The notes beneath the pieces are model-generated. The model saw only the letters and a program-made list of their open reading frames with translations, had not been told where the DNA came from and searched no databases. 56,065 bases of DNA from Spirulina sp. CCY15215 (lineage in GTDB: Bacteria; Cyanobacteriota; Cyanobacteriia; Cyanobacteriales; Spirulinaceae): positions 1-56,065 of the forward strand of contig NZ_JACSWA010000603.1 of the NCBI RefSeq assembly GCF_016888125.1, read 5' to 3'. Numbering within the stretch: position 1 is the first letter of the stretch; each line of letters starts with the position of its first letter. The position numbers and the translations under genes are program-made. Positions 16,931 to 26,034 of this stretch are shown here, in pieces.

Positions 16931-18169
16931 ATGCTTGCTAATAATGCTTTTTCCGTTGTTGAACTCACAGACTATATTAAAGATCTTCTCGAAGAAGATG
17001 AATATTTGCAACAAATCTGGGTCATTGGTGAAGTGACCAGCGCCCGAGATTACCAAAGTGGGTTATTTTTTACTCTTGGCGATCGCCATAAAAATGCTTC
17101 TATTCGTTGTGTTGTTTGGGGAAAATTGCGAACTAAATTAGTGCAAATGCCGACACAGGGAGAACAAGTAGTAGTCTTGGGAAGTCTGCGACTTTACCCC
17201 AAACGGGGGGAGTATCAACTCAATGCGGTGCAGGTGCTTCCGGCGGGAGAAGGATTGCAAGCTCTACAATATAAACAACTGCGATCGCGCCTTGAAAGTG
17301 AAGGACTCTTCGACCTCGAGCAAAAGCGATCTTTACCCTCACATCCTCAAATTATTGCTGTTGTCACTTCTCCCACCGCCGCCGCATGGGGGGATATTCA
17401 ACGTACTCTAAAACAACGCTATCCTGGTTTGCAAGTGCTGTTATCTGGGGCGATCGTACAGGGGGATTTAGCCCCTGTATCTATTGTGAAAGCCTTAAAA
17501 AGAGTGGAAAGAGACGATCGCGCCGAACTAATCATTGTCGCACGGGGAGGCGGGGCAACGGAGGATTTAAGCTGTTTTAATGATGAACGGGTGGTGAGGG
17601 CGATCGCGGAGTGCGATCGCCCAGTAGTAACGGGAATTGGACACCAACGGGATGAATCTCTCGCGGATCTTGTGGCGGATTTTAGCGCCCATACTCCCAC
17701 GGCTGCAGCAGAGGCGGTGGTTCCTGATGCGCGACAATTGCAAGAAGACCTGTATCGCTGCAAAATTGGCTTATTAGAGTCGGTAAGGGAGAGATGGGGT
17801 ATTGAACAAAAACAGCAGCAACAGCGCCGAGAAGCCTTTTTAACTGCCATTGAGGAAAGATTTGCCGAAGAGGGCGATCGCCTGCAACAATTGAAACAAT
17901 ATCTCAGTAATTTTCCCGATCGCGCTTTGGCTCTACAACAAATCTTTTCTCATCAGAAACTTTTAAAAGAAAAGCTGTCTGCCCTCAATCCCCAAGCTGT
18001 TCTCGATCGCGGCTATGCTGTTATTAGAAATTCAGCAGGAGCCATTATCCGCAACCCTTGGGATCTAGACGGCGAGACGGAATTAATTGTACAATTGGCA
18101 ACAGGACAACTCAATGTAAAAGTTACAGAAATTCTCAAGGTGGATGACAAAAAAGCTAGTGATGAATAA
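16931..18169 (+). CDS. xseA: Exodeoxyribonuclease VII large subunit
   Basis: Catalytic subunit of exonuclease VII, which degrades single-stranded DNA in repair. The N-terminal OB domain ([20 protein letters not shown] ... VWVIGEVTS-like) is followed by the catalytic core. The core has [20 protein letters not shown] (about residue 150), [20 protein letters not shown] and [20 protein letters not shown], then a coiled-coil region and the C-terminal RGYAVI. I take the ATG at 16931 as start because the upstream in-frame extension is made of the 31-bp repeat array. It overlaps xseB by 26 bases. Confidence 0.93.
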   Translation: MLANNAFSVVELTDYIKDLLEEDEYLQQIWVIGEVTSARDYQSGLFFTLGDRHKNASIRCVVWGKLRTKLVQMPTQGEQVVVLGSLRLYPKRGEYQLNAVQVLPAGEGLQALQYKQLRSRLESEGLFDLEQKRSLPSHPQIIAVVTSPTAAAWGDIQRTLKQRYPGLQVLLSGAIVQGDLAPVSIVKALKRVERDDRAELIIVARGGGATEDLSCFNDERVVRAIAECDRPVVTGIGHQRDESLADLVADFSAHTPTAAAEAVVPDARQLQEDLYRCKIGLLESVRERWGIEQKQQQQRREAFLTAIEERFAEEGDRLQQLKQYLSNFPDRALALQQIFSHQKLLKEKLSALNPQAVLDRGYAVIRNSAGAIIRNPWDLDGETELIVQLATGQLNVKVTEILKVDDKKASDE

Positions 18170-18404
18170 GCCAGTAACAAATCAGCCAGTGACGAATAAA
18201 CCAGAATGGAACTACGAAGAAGCAGTCGCAGAAATTGAGGCGATCGCGGCACAAATTGAGTCGGGGGCTTTACCATTAGAAGCTGTTTTTACACAATTTG
18301 AAGTGGCGGTTAAACAATTGCGTCAATGCGAAACCTTCTTAAATCGTGGTAAAGAACAGATGGATTTATTAATAGAAACCCTGGAAAATGATTCTGATTT
18401 CTAA
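18144..18404 (+). CDS. xseB: Exodeoxyribonuclease VII small subunit
   Basis: Small helical subunit that assembles on XseA. The core [31 protein letters not shown] and [15 protein letters not shown] is typical. The N-terminus is extended by [14 protein letters not shown], coded by about two and a half imperfect 15-bp units (from 18164). Two Met starts are possible, at 18144 and 18162; both lie inside xseA, so the subunits are translationally coupled. Confidence 0.9.
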   Translation: MTKKLVMNKPVTNQPVTNKPEWNYEEAVAEIEAIAAQIESGALPLEAVFTQFEVAVKQLRQCETFLNRGKEQMDLLIETLENDSDF

Positions 18405-18474
18405 TAGTTGCTATTGCTTCCAAAAAGATAGAGTTCGCGATCGCGTTCAATTCTAACTAACTTACAACCAATCG

Positions 18475-20157
18475 CTATTCTTTTTTCATGGTAACTAAAG
18501 TAATATCATCGTAAATTTTTTGCGTACCAATATAGTCTTGTAAATCTGCGAGAATTGCATTTTGAATTTCTTCTACGCTTTTTTCGCGATGTAATTGGAT
18601 GACTTGACATAAACGATCTAAGCCATATTGAACTCCGTTACTATCTTCCGCTTCCGAAATCCCATCGGTATAAATAACAATAACATCTCCCGACTGTAAA
18701 TCTATCTTTGCTTCATCAATAAAAGGAGTAATATCTTCATCTAAACCCACTGGAAAGCCTAAATTTATTGTATCAATTCTTTTTATTTTTCCATCAGCAC
18801 GAACTAAAATAACTTCCTCATGTTGTCCGCTTAAATACAATGAATTATCCCGATAATCCAATAATAAAAGTGTTAAGATTTTATCGGAATTAATCCGACG
18901 AACATTATCAATCACGATACGGTTAATTACATCCCAAAATTTCTCTAAATTGGTTTCATTGTTCGCTAATAAAGTCCGAATTGCTGTTTGTACGACAATG
19001 GCTAAAACACCACTTTCTAAACCGTGTCCCGTCACATCACCAATACATATTTTAACGCGATCGCCATAGGTAATGATATCATAATAGTCTCCACCTACTT
19101 CCGTTGCAGGTCGCATATAGCCCGCAATATCTAATCCTGGTATGTTTTCTAATTCTTCGGTTTTAGGCAAGAACATTTGTTGCAATACTTGGGTAATTTC
19201 TAACTCTCCACTCAGTCGAGAATTTTCCTTTTTTAGACGTTGATTGAGTGCAGAAATCTCTTCCTTGGCTTGTTCTATTTGTTCTGTTCTTTCGAGAACT
19301 TTTGCTTCTAAAGTATTAAAAGATTCTTGTAGTTGCAGAATCATTTGATTGAATGCGTCTGCTAATATACCAATCTCATCACGACTTTTAACAGTAACAA
19401 ATCGATCTAATTTACCTTGGGCAATTGCGCGGGCGCTGTCTACGAGTTCTCGAATTGGAACAGTTAGACTGTGGGTTAATAACCAGCCAACTAATAAAGC
19501 AATGGGAAGCGTAACGGAAAAAATAATTAGAGAAGTTCGTCGCGCTCGTTTTTTGCTGTTAATAACTGCTGAGGCATCAAATTCAATAATAACAATTCCT
19601 TCTTGTTCCTCAAAATTATTGATCAAAGGTGCATAACCATAAAGAATAAATTGTCCGTTGGGTTTGCGAAATAATTCTGGTTCGACAATTGCTTGAGTAA
19701 TGGTATTATTTCCTTGGGCAAGTAAAGGAGGAAGTTGATTCACTTCTTTGCCTACAGTAGCGGTAGGGGCGGGTGGTGGTGCATAATCTAAAACAAACAC
19801 AAATTTGCCATCAGGAAGATGACGAAATGTATAAATGCGTCGAATTGACTCGTTAGTGTTGCTAATTTCTTCTAAACGCTGTAACAAAACGCGATAGTAG
19901 GAGGTTTGGGCATCTTGAGGTGTTATCAGTAAACCATGAAAATTAGGGTTAATTTGTAAAGCAGTTAAAGCGGTAATATCTTTCAGGCGATCGCGCAGAT
20001 CTTGAATTTGGTTTTGATGAAGTTGAAAATAAAGACTTTCCGTTAAAATTCCTACAATTAAAAGCGTCAAAAAAGAGTAAGCTGCCGTTAATTTATAGCG
20101 CAAACTCCAGCCCTTTTTCTTTCTATTTTGAACAAAATTTTTAGCTTGTTGGAACAT
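18475..20157 (-). CDS. Membrane sensor PP2C (SpoIIE/RsbU-type) serine phosphatase
   Basis: Sensor phosphatase of 560 residues. Two membrane segments (about residues 24-44 and 209-229) flank an extracytoplasmic sensor domain. A HAMP domain (LTVPIRELVDSARAIAQGKL) and a coiled coil (about 280-330) precede the SpoIIE-type PP2C domain. Metal-binding motifs GGDYYDII, GDVTGHGLESG and YTDGISEAED are intact, so it should be active. Such proteins dephosphorylate anti-sigma-factor antagonists (STAS proteins). It lies 66 bases behind a solute-binding lipoprotein gene and is probably co-transcribed with it, which hints at a shared signal. Confidence 0.87.
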   Translation of the reverse strand: MFQQAKNFVQNRKKKGWSLRYKLTAAYSFLTLLIVGILTESLYFQLHQNQIQDLRDRLKDITALTALQINPNFHGLLITPQDAQTSYYRVLLQRLEEISNTNESIRRIYTFRHLPDGKFVFVLDYAPPPAPTATVGKEVNQLPPLLAQGNNTITQAIVEPELFRKPNGQFILYGYAPLINNFEEQEGIVIIEFDASAVINSKKRARRTSLIIFSVTLPIALLVGWLLTHSLTVPIRELVDSARAIAQGKLDRFVTVKSRDEIGILADAFNQMILQLQESFNTLEAKVLERTEQIEQAKEEISALNQRLKKENSRLSGELEITQVLQQMFLPKTEELENIPGLDIAGYMRPATEVGGDYYDIITYGDRVKICIGDVTGHGLESGVLAIVVQTAIRTLLANNETNLEKFWDVINRIVIDNVRRINSDKILTLLLLDYRDNSLYLSGQHEEVILVRADGKIKRIDTINLGFPVGLDEDITPFIDEAKIDLQSGDVIVIYTDGISEAEDSNGVQYGLDRLCQVIQLHREKSVEEIQNAILADLQDYIGTQKIYDDITLVTMKKE

Positions 20158-20174
20158 GAAGAAACCGTAGCTGG

Positions 20175-20216
20175 TAATTAATAATTAATAATTGATAATT
20201 GATAATTGATAATTGA
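20175..20216. repeat. Short tandem heptamer repeat (TAATTGA type)
   Basis: Six adjoining 7-bp units: two TAATTAA and four TAATTGA. It lies in the gap between the solute-binding protein gene and the phosphatase gene. The unit is one base different from the repeat at the right end of the window, allowing for phase (TTGATAA versus TTGATAG). Confidence 0.9.
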
Positions 20217-20223
20217 TACTTGC

Positions 20224-21759
20224 TTAAAGCCCTAAACTGAAACGATAAGCAATTTTTTGCGACTCTCGCCCAATTTCATTGGTTAAATTTTCCCAACCTT
20301 GATAAATTTGTTGCATAGTTTGTTCTGTTGTTATTTTATCTTCTAAAAAATCTGCTAGGGCTGTATCTAAAACCTCTTGTTGATAGTCATGATTTCGGGG
20401 AATTCGTAGGTCTAAGACAACATTGGGACTTCGCAAACTAAACCCGATCGCCCCCAAATAGCGGCTTGTTGTTTCCAGACTCATCCCTGCTGCGATCCAG
20501 GCCTCGCGATCGCTAAACTGAGAAATGCGATAAGGATTAAATCCTGTCATCGCCAGGGTAACATCTTGATTAGATTGGGCGGGTTGACTGATATAAGATA
20601 AAAAAGCATAAGCAGCATCTTTGGTTTTGGCATCGGAGGCGGCATTAATTGCCCCAGACCACCCCCCAAAAGCGGCATAAGGTGCGCGATTAATCCCCTC
20701 AATCTCATAAGGACAAATAATATCATTGCAAACAACAAGTTCCCCAGTAGCGCGATCTAAAACCTTCGTTGTACCTGGTAAAATGACTGCACCAAGGCGA
20801 TCGCTGATCTCCGAGTGTTTGGAATCGATCGCTAAGGGTCCTATATCCCCCCAATCTAAAGTTAAAGCACAACGACCGGAAATAAAGAGATCGCGAGTTT
20901 GATCTACATCTAACTCTAATTCATTGTCTGGGGCATAACGTCCCGTTTCTTTATAGATTTCTAGTGCTTTCGCAAAGGCTTTATTATTGACAAGAGGTTT
21001 CATAGTATCGGGATCGAAAAAAGCGCCTTGTTCGGTACCTCGACTTTGTAGAAAAGCACTGGCGATAGACCAAAACATCCAATAGGATTGTTTTCCGCGT
21101 TTTTTCGGGATACAAGAACCGTAGTCTGGGATGCCGTCAGCATTGAGGTCTTGTTGCTGAAAATGCTTGGCGATCGCCAGATAATCTTCCCATGTTTCCG
21201 GGGGTTTGAATCCTCCCTGGGTTAATAAATCTGTTCGATAGTACACCATTTGAAAATCCCCATCTAAAGGAATGGTGTAAGTTTTGCCCTTGTAGTTGGT
21301 GCTGAAATTGCGAAAAAAGGGTGCAATATCTTCCCATTGTAAAGCTGAATCTTTGGCAATGCGATCGCCTAAATCTTCCAATTCTCCCAATTCTGCATAA
21401 TCGACCAACCATTGCGGCGCAAAAACCATTACATCATATTTACCAGACTTCTCCTGCAAATTTGTTTGAATTTCCCCATACAGTTTCTCAAAAGGGACCG
21501 TAATCACTTCAATTTCTGCCCCAGTTTTGGCGGTAAATTCTTTGGCGCGACGGGCGATCGGTTCGGCGATCGTTGGCAGATCGCGGGTTAAAACGGTTAT
21601 TTTGAGATTATCAAATCTTGGCTCGGAAATGGGGGCGGATTGGCCAGATGGGGGATTTTTTACTGTTTCCTTGGGGAGTTGGGGGGACGAAGTACAAGCA
21701 GTAAAGGCGATCGCCAGACCCAAGGCGAAGAAACTTTTTCTTATTTCTCTTGTCTTCAT
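20224..21759 (-). CDS. Extracellular solute-binding lipoprotein (sugar ABC-type)
   Basis: A signal peptide ends in a lipobox (LAIAFTACTSS), so the mature protein is lipid-anchored with an N-terminal Cys. The rest matches family 1 (sugar-type) extracellular solute-binding proteins: KITVLTRDLPTIAEPIARRA, IEVITVPFEKLYGEIQTNLQ, YDVMVFAPQWLVDYAELGEL, YTIPLDGDFQMVYYRTDLL and AAFGGWSGAINAASDAKTKD. No ABC permease or ATPase gene is adjacent. Instead a sensor phosphatase follows on the same strand. The ATG at 21759 is preferred to a TTG 24 bases upstream. Confidence 0.83.
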   Translation of the reverse strand: MKTREIRKSFFALGLAIAFTACTSSPQLPKETVKNPPSGQSAPISEPRFDNLKITVLTRDLPTIAEPIARRAKEFTAKTGAEIEVITVPFEKLYGEIQTNLQEKSGKYDVMVFAPQWLVDYAELGELEDLGDRIAKDSALQWEDIAPFFRNFSTNYKGKTYTIPLDGDFQMVYYRTDLLTQGGFKPPETWEDYLAIAKHFQQQDLNADGIPDYGSCIPKKRGKQSYWMFWSIASAFLQSRGTEQGAFFDPDTMKPLVNNKAFAKALEIYKETGRYAPDNELELDVDQTRDLFISGRCALTLDWGDIGPLAIDSKHSEISDRLGAVILPGTTKVLDRATGELVVCNDIICPYEIEGINRAPYAAFGGWSGAINAASDAKTKDAAYAFLSYISQPAQSNQDVTLAMTGFNPYRISQFSDREAWIAAGMSLETTSRYLGAIGFSLRSPNVVLDLRIPRNHDYQQEVLDTALADFLEDKITTEQTMQQIYQGWENLTNEIGRESQKIAYRFSLGL

Positions 21760-21907
21760 TTTCTTCAACGATCGAGGACTCAATTACCCATTACCCAGTA
21801 TTACTCAATCCCCACAATTTTGTTGAAAATTCCGGAGAGAAGGGCAGGGCGATCGGGTAATAAATGTTAAGATTACTTCGTTTTTCTAAATCAAGGAGTA
21901 CAAAAAT

Positions 21908-22783
21908 ATGAGGCAAAAACGTCTCGCATCCTTAGCTTCCCTGACGGTGCTGATAGCTACGGCGATCGCCCCGATGGGGAATCTCCGCGCCGAAACCTTT
22001 GCAGAAGCATCAGAAACAGAAACCTCCATCGCCCAATCTGTGGCAGTGGGAATCTGTCCGAATCAATTACAACAGGCGATCGATACTACAATTGGCAATC
22101 CGACATTTTCTGGAGCCAAGTGGGGCATCCATGTGGAAACTTTAGAGGATGGTCGCGTCCTCTACACTCATGGAACCAACCAATATTTGATTCCTGCTTC
22201 CAATATCAAAATCCTCACTACAGCAGCAGCTTTGCAATTATACGATCCCCTTTCTCCCATTCAGTCCTCGAATTTAGGGGCTTGGGTTCGCACTATCCTG
22301 CAAAGAAGTCACAATGGTTATGCCGATACGTTACTGCGAGGAATTGGCGGTACCCAGGCCGTGCGATCGGCGCTAGGTCGCTTGGGAGTTTCATCTGATT
22401 ACCGACAGGCAGATGGATCGGGGTTATCTCGAAACAATTTGGTTACGCCTTCGGCATTGGTGGACATTTTGAAAGCGATTGTTCAACGTGGTCATGGTAA
22501 AGAAGTATTTTATGCTTCTCTCCCGGTTGCCGGGCGTAGTGGCACCCTGGCGGGACGTTTTCAGTCAACTCCTGCCCAGGGAATCGTTCATGCTAAAACT
22601 GGAACGCTGAATGGTGTACGGGCGCTATCTGGTTACTTAGAACACCCAGAATATGGCGTGCTTGTTTTTAGCATTCTTGTGAATCAACCCGGTCAGTCGG
22701 GACAGCGATTGCTGAATGCGATCGATAATATTGTAGTTCGTATGGCGAGCATGAATAGTGGTAGCTGTTCGCGCCGTTTCTAA
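21908..22783 (+). CDS. Small D-alanyl-D-alanine carboxypeptidase (S13/PBP4-like)
   Basis: Exported (signal peptide about residues 1-30) serine penicillin-binding protein. It has all three active-site motifs: SxxK as SNIK (in PASNIKILTTAAA, about residue 97), SxN as SRN (DGSGLSRNN) and KTG (HAKTGTLNG). At 291 residues it is much shorter than classical DacB/PBP4 (about 480); the large insertion between SxxK and SxN is missing. It should trim peptidoglycan stem peptides. An AAGGAG about ten bases before the ATG supports the start. Confidence 0.8.
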   Translation: MRQKRLASLASLTVLIATAIAPMGNLRAETFAEASETETSIAQSVAVGICPNQLQQAIDTTIGNPTFSGAKWGIHVETLEDGRVLYTHGTNQYLIPASNIKILTTAAALQLYDPLSPIQSSNLGAWVRTILQRSHNGYADTLLRGIGGTQAVRSALGRLGVSSDYRQADGSGLSRNNLVTPSALVDILKAIVQRGHGKEVFYASLPVAGRSGTLAGRFQSTPAQGIVHAKTGTLNGVRALSGYLEHPEYGVLVFSILVNQPGQSGQRLLNAIDNIVVRMASMNSGSCSRRF

Positions 22784-22895
22784 ACCTAGTAACGTTTTTA
22801 TGGTGGTGTTGAGGAGATTTTGTCAGGTGTTGAGGAGTTACTGGGGATGCCCTTCGCATCCCTTTAAAATTTTCGGTTTGGCGATCGCGCTGATT

Positions 22896-22924
22896 TTGTA
22901 AGAGCAGGAATTACGCTTTATAAT
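22896..22924 (+). promoter_or_regulatory. Sigma70-type promoter for the aldo/keto reductase gene
   Basis: TTGTAA and a perfect TATAAT are separated by 17 bases, and the -10 box lies 55 bases before the start codon. Predicted from consensus match only. Confidence 0.5.
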
Positions 22925-22979
22925 AGGGTTTCAGCCACAATCTCACTTTAAAACTGCAAAAGTCACTGAGTCTTAAAAT

Positions 22980-24161
22980 ATGCTATACCGTCGTTTTGGT
23001 CGTACAGAATTGCAAATTCCCGTCTTCTCTTGTGGGGGAATGCGCTATCAATACAAATGGCAAGATGTTAAATGGCAAGATGTCCCTCAAGATAATCAAA
23101 GCAATGTCGAAGCTACGATTCGCCGCGCCGTAGATTTAGGGATTAATCATATTGAAACCGCCCGAGGATATGGGTCTTCGGAGATGCAATTAGGAGCGAT
23201 TTTGCCCAAATTGCCGCGAGATGAAATTATTGTACAAACTAAAGTTGAACCTGTTGCCGATCCTCAAGAATTTCGACAAACTTTCGATCGCTCTTTAGGT
23301 TATTTAAAACTCGATTATGTAGATTTGTTGGGATTACATGGGATTAATAATGCCGAATTATTGCATTATAGTCTCAAACCTGGGGGCTGTTTGGCGGAGG
23401 CTAAAAAGTTACAAGCGGAAGGAAAAGTACGCTTTATTGGTTTTTCTACCCATGCTCCTACAGAGATTATTATTGAAGCGATAGAATCGGGAGAATTTGA
23501 TTATATTAATTTGCATTGGTACTATATTTTTCAAGACAATTGGCCGGCGATTGAAGCGGCACGCCGTCAAGATATGGGCATTTTTATTATTAGTCCCTCC
23601 AATAAAGGGGGAATGCTCTATCAAGCGCCGCAAAGGTTAGTAGAATTGTGTCAGCCGTTAAGTCCAATGGTCTTTAATGGTTTATTTTGTTTATCTCAGC
23701 CTGAAGTTAATACCCTTTCCGTGGGTGCTTCTTTTCCTACTGATTTTGACGAACATTTACAAGTTTTAGATTTGCTCGATCGCAGTGATGAAATATTACC
23801 GCCAATTATAGAACGATTGGAACGAGAGGCGATCGCCCGCTTAGGAAAAGATTGGTATTTAACTTGGCGAGAAGGGCTTCCCAAACCAGAAGAAACTCCA
23901 GGTAATATCAATATTCCTACGGTTTTATGGTTGCGAAATTTGGCGATCGCTTACGACTTGATCGAATATGGAAAAATGCGCTACAATCTGCTAGGAAATG
24001 GAGGTCATTGGTTTGCTGGCAAAAAAGCCCAAAATATTCCTCAATTCGATTTTACGGCTTGTTTACAAAATAGCCCTCACCGCGATAAAATTCCCGAATT
24101 TTTGGCAGAATGCGATCGGCTTTTAGGAGGAGAAGAAATTAAACGTTTATCTCAACAATAA
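22980..24161 (+). CDS. Aldo/keto reductase
   Basis: NADPH-dependent oxidoreductase of the AKR barrel fold, 393 residues. MLYRRFGRTELQIPVFSCGG is the usual N-terminus. The catalytic segment reads HIETARGYGSSE, with Glu in the place of the usual Asp and the Tyr present. The Lys (IIVQTKVEP) and the His (DYVDLLGLHGIN) are present. A 15-bp direct duplication gives KWQDVKWQDV near residue 26. The C-terminal third is longer than in basic AKRs but has no Cys cluster of the ferredoxin-fused type. The substrate is unknown. Confidence 0.85.
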   Translation: MLYRRFGRTELQIPVFSCGGMRYQYKWQDVKWQDVPQDNQSNVEATIRRAVDLGINHIETARGYGSSEMQLGAILPKLPRDEIIVQTKVEPVADPQEFRQTFDRSLGYLKLDYVDLLGLHGINNAELLHYSLKPGGCLAEAKKLQAEGKVRFIGFSTHAPTEIIIEAIESGEFDYINLHWYYIFQDNWPAIEAARRQDMGIFIISPSNKGGMLYQAPQRLVELCQPLSPMVFNGLFCLSQPEVNTLSVGASFPTDFDEHLQVLDLLDRSDEILPPIIERLEREAIARLGKDWYLTWREGLPKPEETPGNINIPTVLWLRNLAIAYDLIEYGKMRYNLLGNGGHWFAGKKAQNIPQFDFTACLQNSPHRDKIPEFLAECDRLLGGEEIKRLSQQ

Positions 24162-24187
24162 AATCTTAGTGATTTTATCACAAAGGA

Positions 24188-24213
24188 TAAATGCAGCTAC
24201 TAAATGCAGCTAC
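24188..24213. repeat. Perfect 13-bp tandem duplication
   Basis: TAAATGCAGCTAC occurs twice with no gap in the spacer between the aldo/keto reductase and the adenosine deaminase gene. No function is evident. Confidence 0.7.
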
Positions 24214-24253
24214 TTCAAGATTCTTTAATTTTGCTTAATAAAACTTAATACTT

Positions 24254-24301
24254 TTGGTCTAGATCCCTCAAAAGGCTATAGTCTTAGTCAACTGAGTTGA
24301 C
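24254..24301 (+). promoter_or_regulatory. Promoter with palindromic operator candidate
   Basis: TTGGTC and TATAGT (-35/-10-like, 17-base spacing) are followed five bases later by the perfect palindrome GTCAAC-TGA-GTTGAC (24287-24301). It lies just before the start codon of the adenosine deaminase gene. The position over the likely transcription start suggests repressor binding. Prediction from pattern only. Confidence 0.42.
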
Positions 24302-24313
24302 GTAAAAAATGCC

Positions 24314-25900
24314 ATGCACAAAAAACCCTTCAATCTCCTCTTTTGCGCGAGTTTGTTGTTTTCCCTAGGGTCAAACTTAACGATCCCAAAAACGATCGCA
24401 CAAGAAACGACTCGGGAAACCGCGATCGCCCAAAGACAGACACGCAATAATGTCAGCGAAAGAGTAGCTGCATGGTTTGAAAGCAATCGCGATCGCCCGA
24501 CCAAATTACGCGCTTTTGTGCAACGGATGCCCAAGGGCGGTGACATTCACTCTCATTTAAGTGGCGCAGTTTATGCAGAAAGCTATCTCGAATGGGCAGC
24601 AGAGGAAAATTATTGCGTCAATACAGTAACTTTAGAGCTAATTGAACCCCAAGAGTGCAATGGGAATGAGGCGATCGCCGCAGAGGATCTGCCAAAACGC
24701 ACCGATATTTATAACGCATGGATCGATCGCTGGTCAACCCGAAACTTAGCATTTGCAGGGGAATCGGGTCATGATCGCTTTTTTAACTCGTTTCAAGGCT
24801 TCGATCCGATTTCCTCCTTGCAGGAGCTTCGTGGGAAAATGGTAGGGAACATAGCTAACCGCGCCGCCGCACAACACATTTTTTACCTCGAATTGATGCT
24901 TACTTTTCAAGGCAGTGAAGTGAGAAGTTTGGCGAGTGAGGTTTGGGATGGAGATTTTGCCAGCACGCGCCAAAAGTTACTCACTAATGGGTTGCCGCAA
25001 CTGATCAAGGAGGGACAGAAGGAAGTTGAGGCGATCGCCCAAGGATTTTCCGAGGCTTTGGGATGCGATACACCCAACCCTCAACCCGGTTGCGAGGTGA
25101 CAGTCCGTTATCTTCAGCAAACCACGCGCTTTAAGTCTCCGGCGGAAGTTTTCGCCCAATTTGTTTATGCTTTTGAATTAGTACAAACCGAGGAACTTGT
25201 AGTAGGATTGAATTTAGTTGCCCCAGAAGATCATCCCCTAGCGTTGCGAGACTATACTCTCCAGATGGAAATGTTGCAATTTCTCAACCGTCAATATCCC
25301 AATATTAATATTGCTTTGCACGCGGGAGAGTTAACATTAGGTTTAGTACCGCCGTCGGATTTAAAGAACCATATTCGCCAAGCTGTAGAAATTGCTGAAG
25401 CCGATCGCATCGGTCATGGTGTCAGTATTTTTTATGAAGAAAATCCCCTACAATTATTAGAAGAAATGAAACGGCGTGGCATATTGGTTGAAATTTGTTT
25501 GACCAGTAATGATGTGATTTTGGGAGTCAAAGGGGAGGATCATCCTTTTCCCGACTATCTACAAGCAGAAGTTCCAGTAACCTTAGCTTCTGATGATGAA
25601 GGTATTTCCCGCATCGATCTCAGCAATGAATATTTACGGGCAGCACAAACTTACGATCTGGGCTATTTAGACTTAAAGAAACTCGCCCGTAATAGTCTTG
25701 AATATAGTTTTATTGGCGGTGAAAGTCTTTGGCAAAGTTCTGATTTTGTGACTATGATTAATGCTTGTGTGGATGATGTACCAGGAGGCACTCTTTCTCA
25801 GGGCTGCAATGAGTTTTTACAAACCAGCGATCGCGCCCGAGAACAGTGGCGTTTAGAGTCCGAATTTGCCGAGTTTGAGAATCTTTCTTGGTTGCGTTAG
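24314..25900 (+). CDS. Exported adenosine deaminase-like amidohydrolase
   Basis: Metal-dependent deaminase, probably of adenosine or a related nucleoside, giving inosine and ammonia. Metal and catalytic motifs are complete: GGDIHSHLSGA (HxH, about residue 77), IALHAGEL (His and catalytic Glu), RIGHGVSI and LASDDEGI. The N-terminus carries a signal peptide (NLLFCASLLFSLGSN, about residues 7-30), so the enzyme acts in the periplasm or outside, as in the secreted ADGF/ADA2 group. Length 528 is longer than cytosolic ADA (about 340) because of an insertion in the first half. It likely scavenges nucleosides. Confidence 0.85.
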   Translation: MHKKPFNLLFCASLLFSLGSNLTIPKTIAQETTRETAIAQRQTRNNVSERVAAWFESNRDRPTKLRAFVQRMPKGGDIHSHLSGAVYAESYLEWAAEENYCVNTVTLELIEPQECNGNEAIAAEDLPKRTDIYNAWIDRWSTRNLAFAGESGHDRFFNSFQGFDPISSLQELRGKMVGNIANRAAAQHIFYLELMLTFQGSEVRSLASEVWDGDFASTRQKLLTNGLPQLIKEGQKEVEAIAQGFSEALGCDTPNPQPGCEVTVRYLQQTTRFKSPAEVFAQFVYAFELVQTEELVVGLNLVAPEDHPLALRDYTLQMEMLQFLNRQYPNINIALHAGELTLGLVPPSDLKNHIRQAVEIAEADRIGHGVSIFYEENPLQLLEEMKRRGILVEICLTSNDVILGVKGEDHPFPDYLQAEVPVTLASDDEGISRIDLSNEYLRAAQTYDLGYLDLKKLARNSLEYSFIGGESLWQSSDFVTMINACVDDVPGGTLSQGCNEFLQTSDRAREQWRLESEFAEFENLSWLR

Positions 25901-25908
25901 TTGTTATT

Positions 25909-25999
25909 AGGACTTACACATTAACGGGCAAGATCCCACACTACCATAGCCAGAGGATACAGTAGTGGGAGCGTCTCGCTCCCTAGCTGTGTAAGTTCT
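25909..25999. mobile_element. 91-bp inverted-repeat element (MITE-like)
   Basis: AGGACTTACACA at the left end pairs with TGTGTAAGTTCT at the right end (one mismatch), and TA flanks both inner ends. This fits a non-autonomous element mobilised by an IS630/Tc1-type transposase. An internal 7-bp hairpin (GGGAGCG-TCT-CGCTCCC) is present. No coding capacity. It lies between the convergent adenosine deaminase and bioF genes, where the hairpin could also act on transcript ends. Confidence 0.65.
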
Positions 26000-26034
26000 A
26001 GTTATACTATTCTTCAAAATGAAATGGGCGAATT

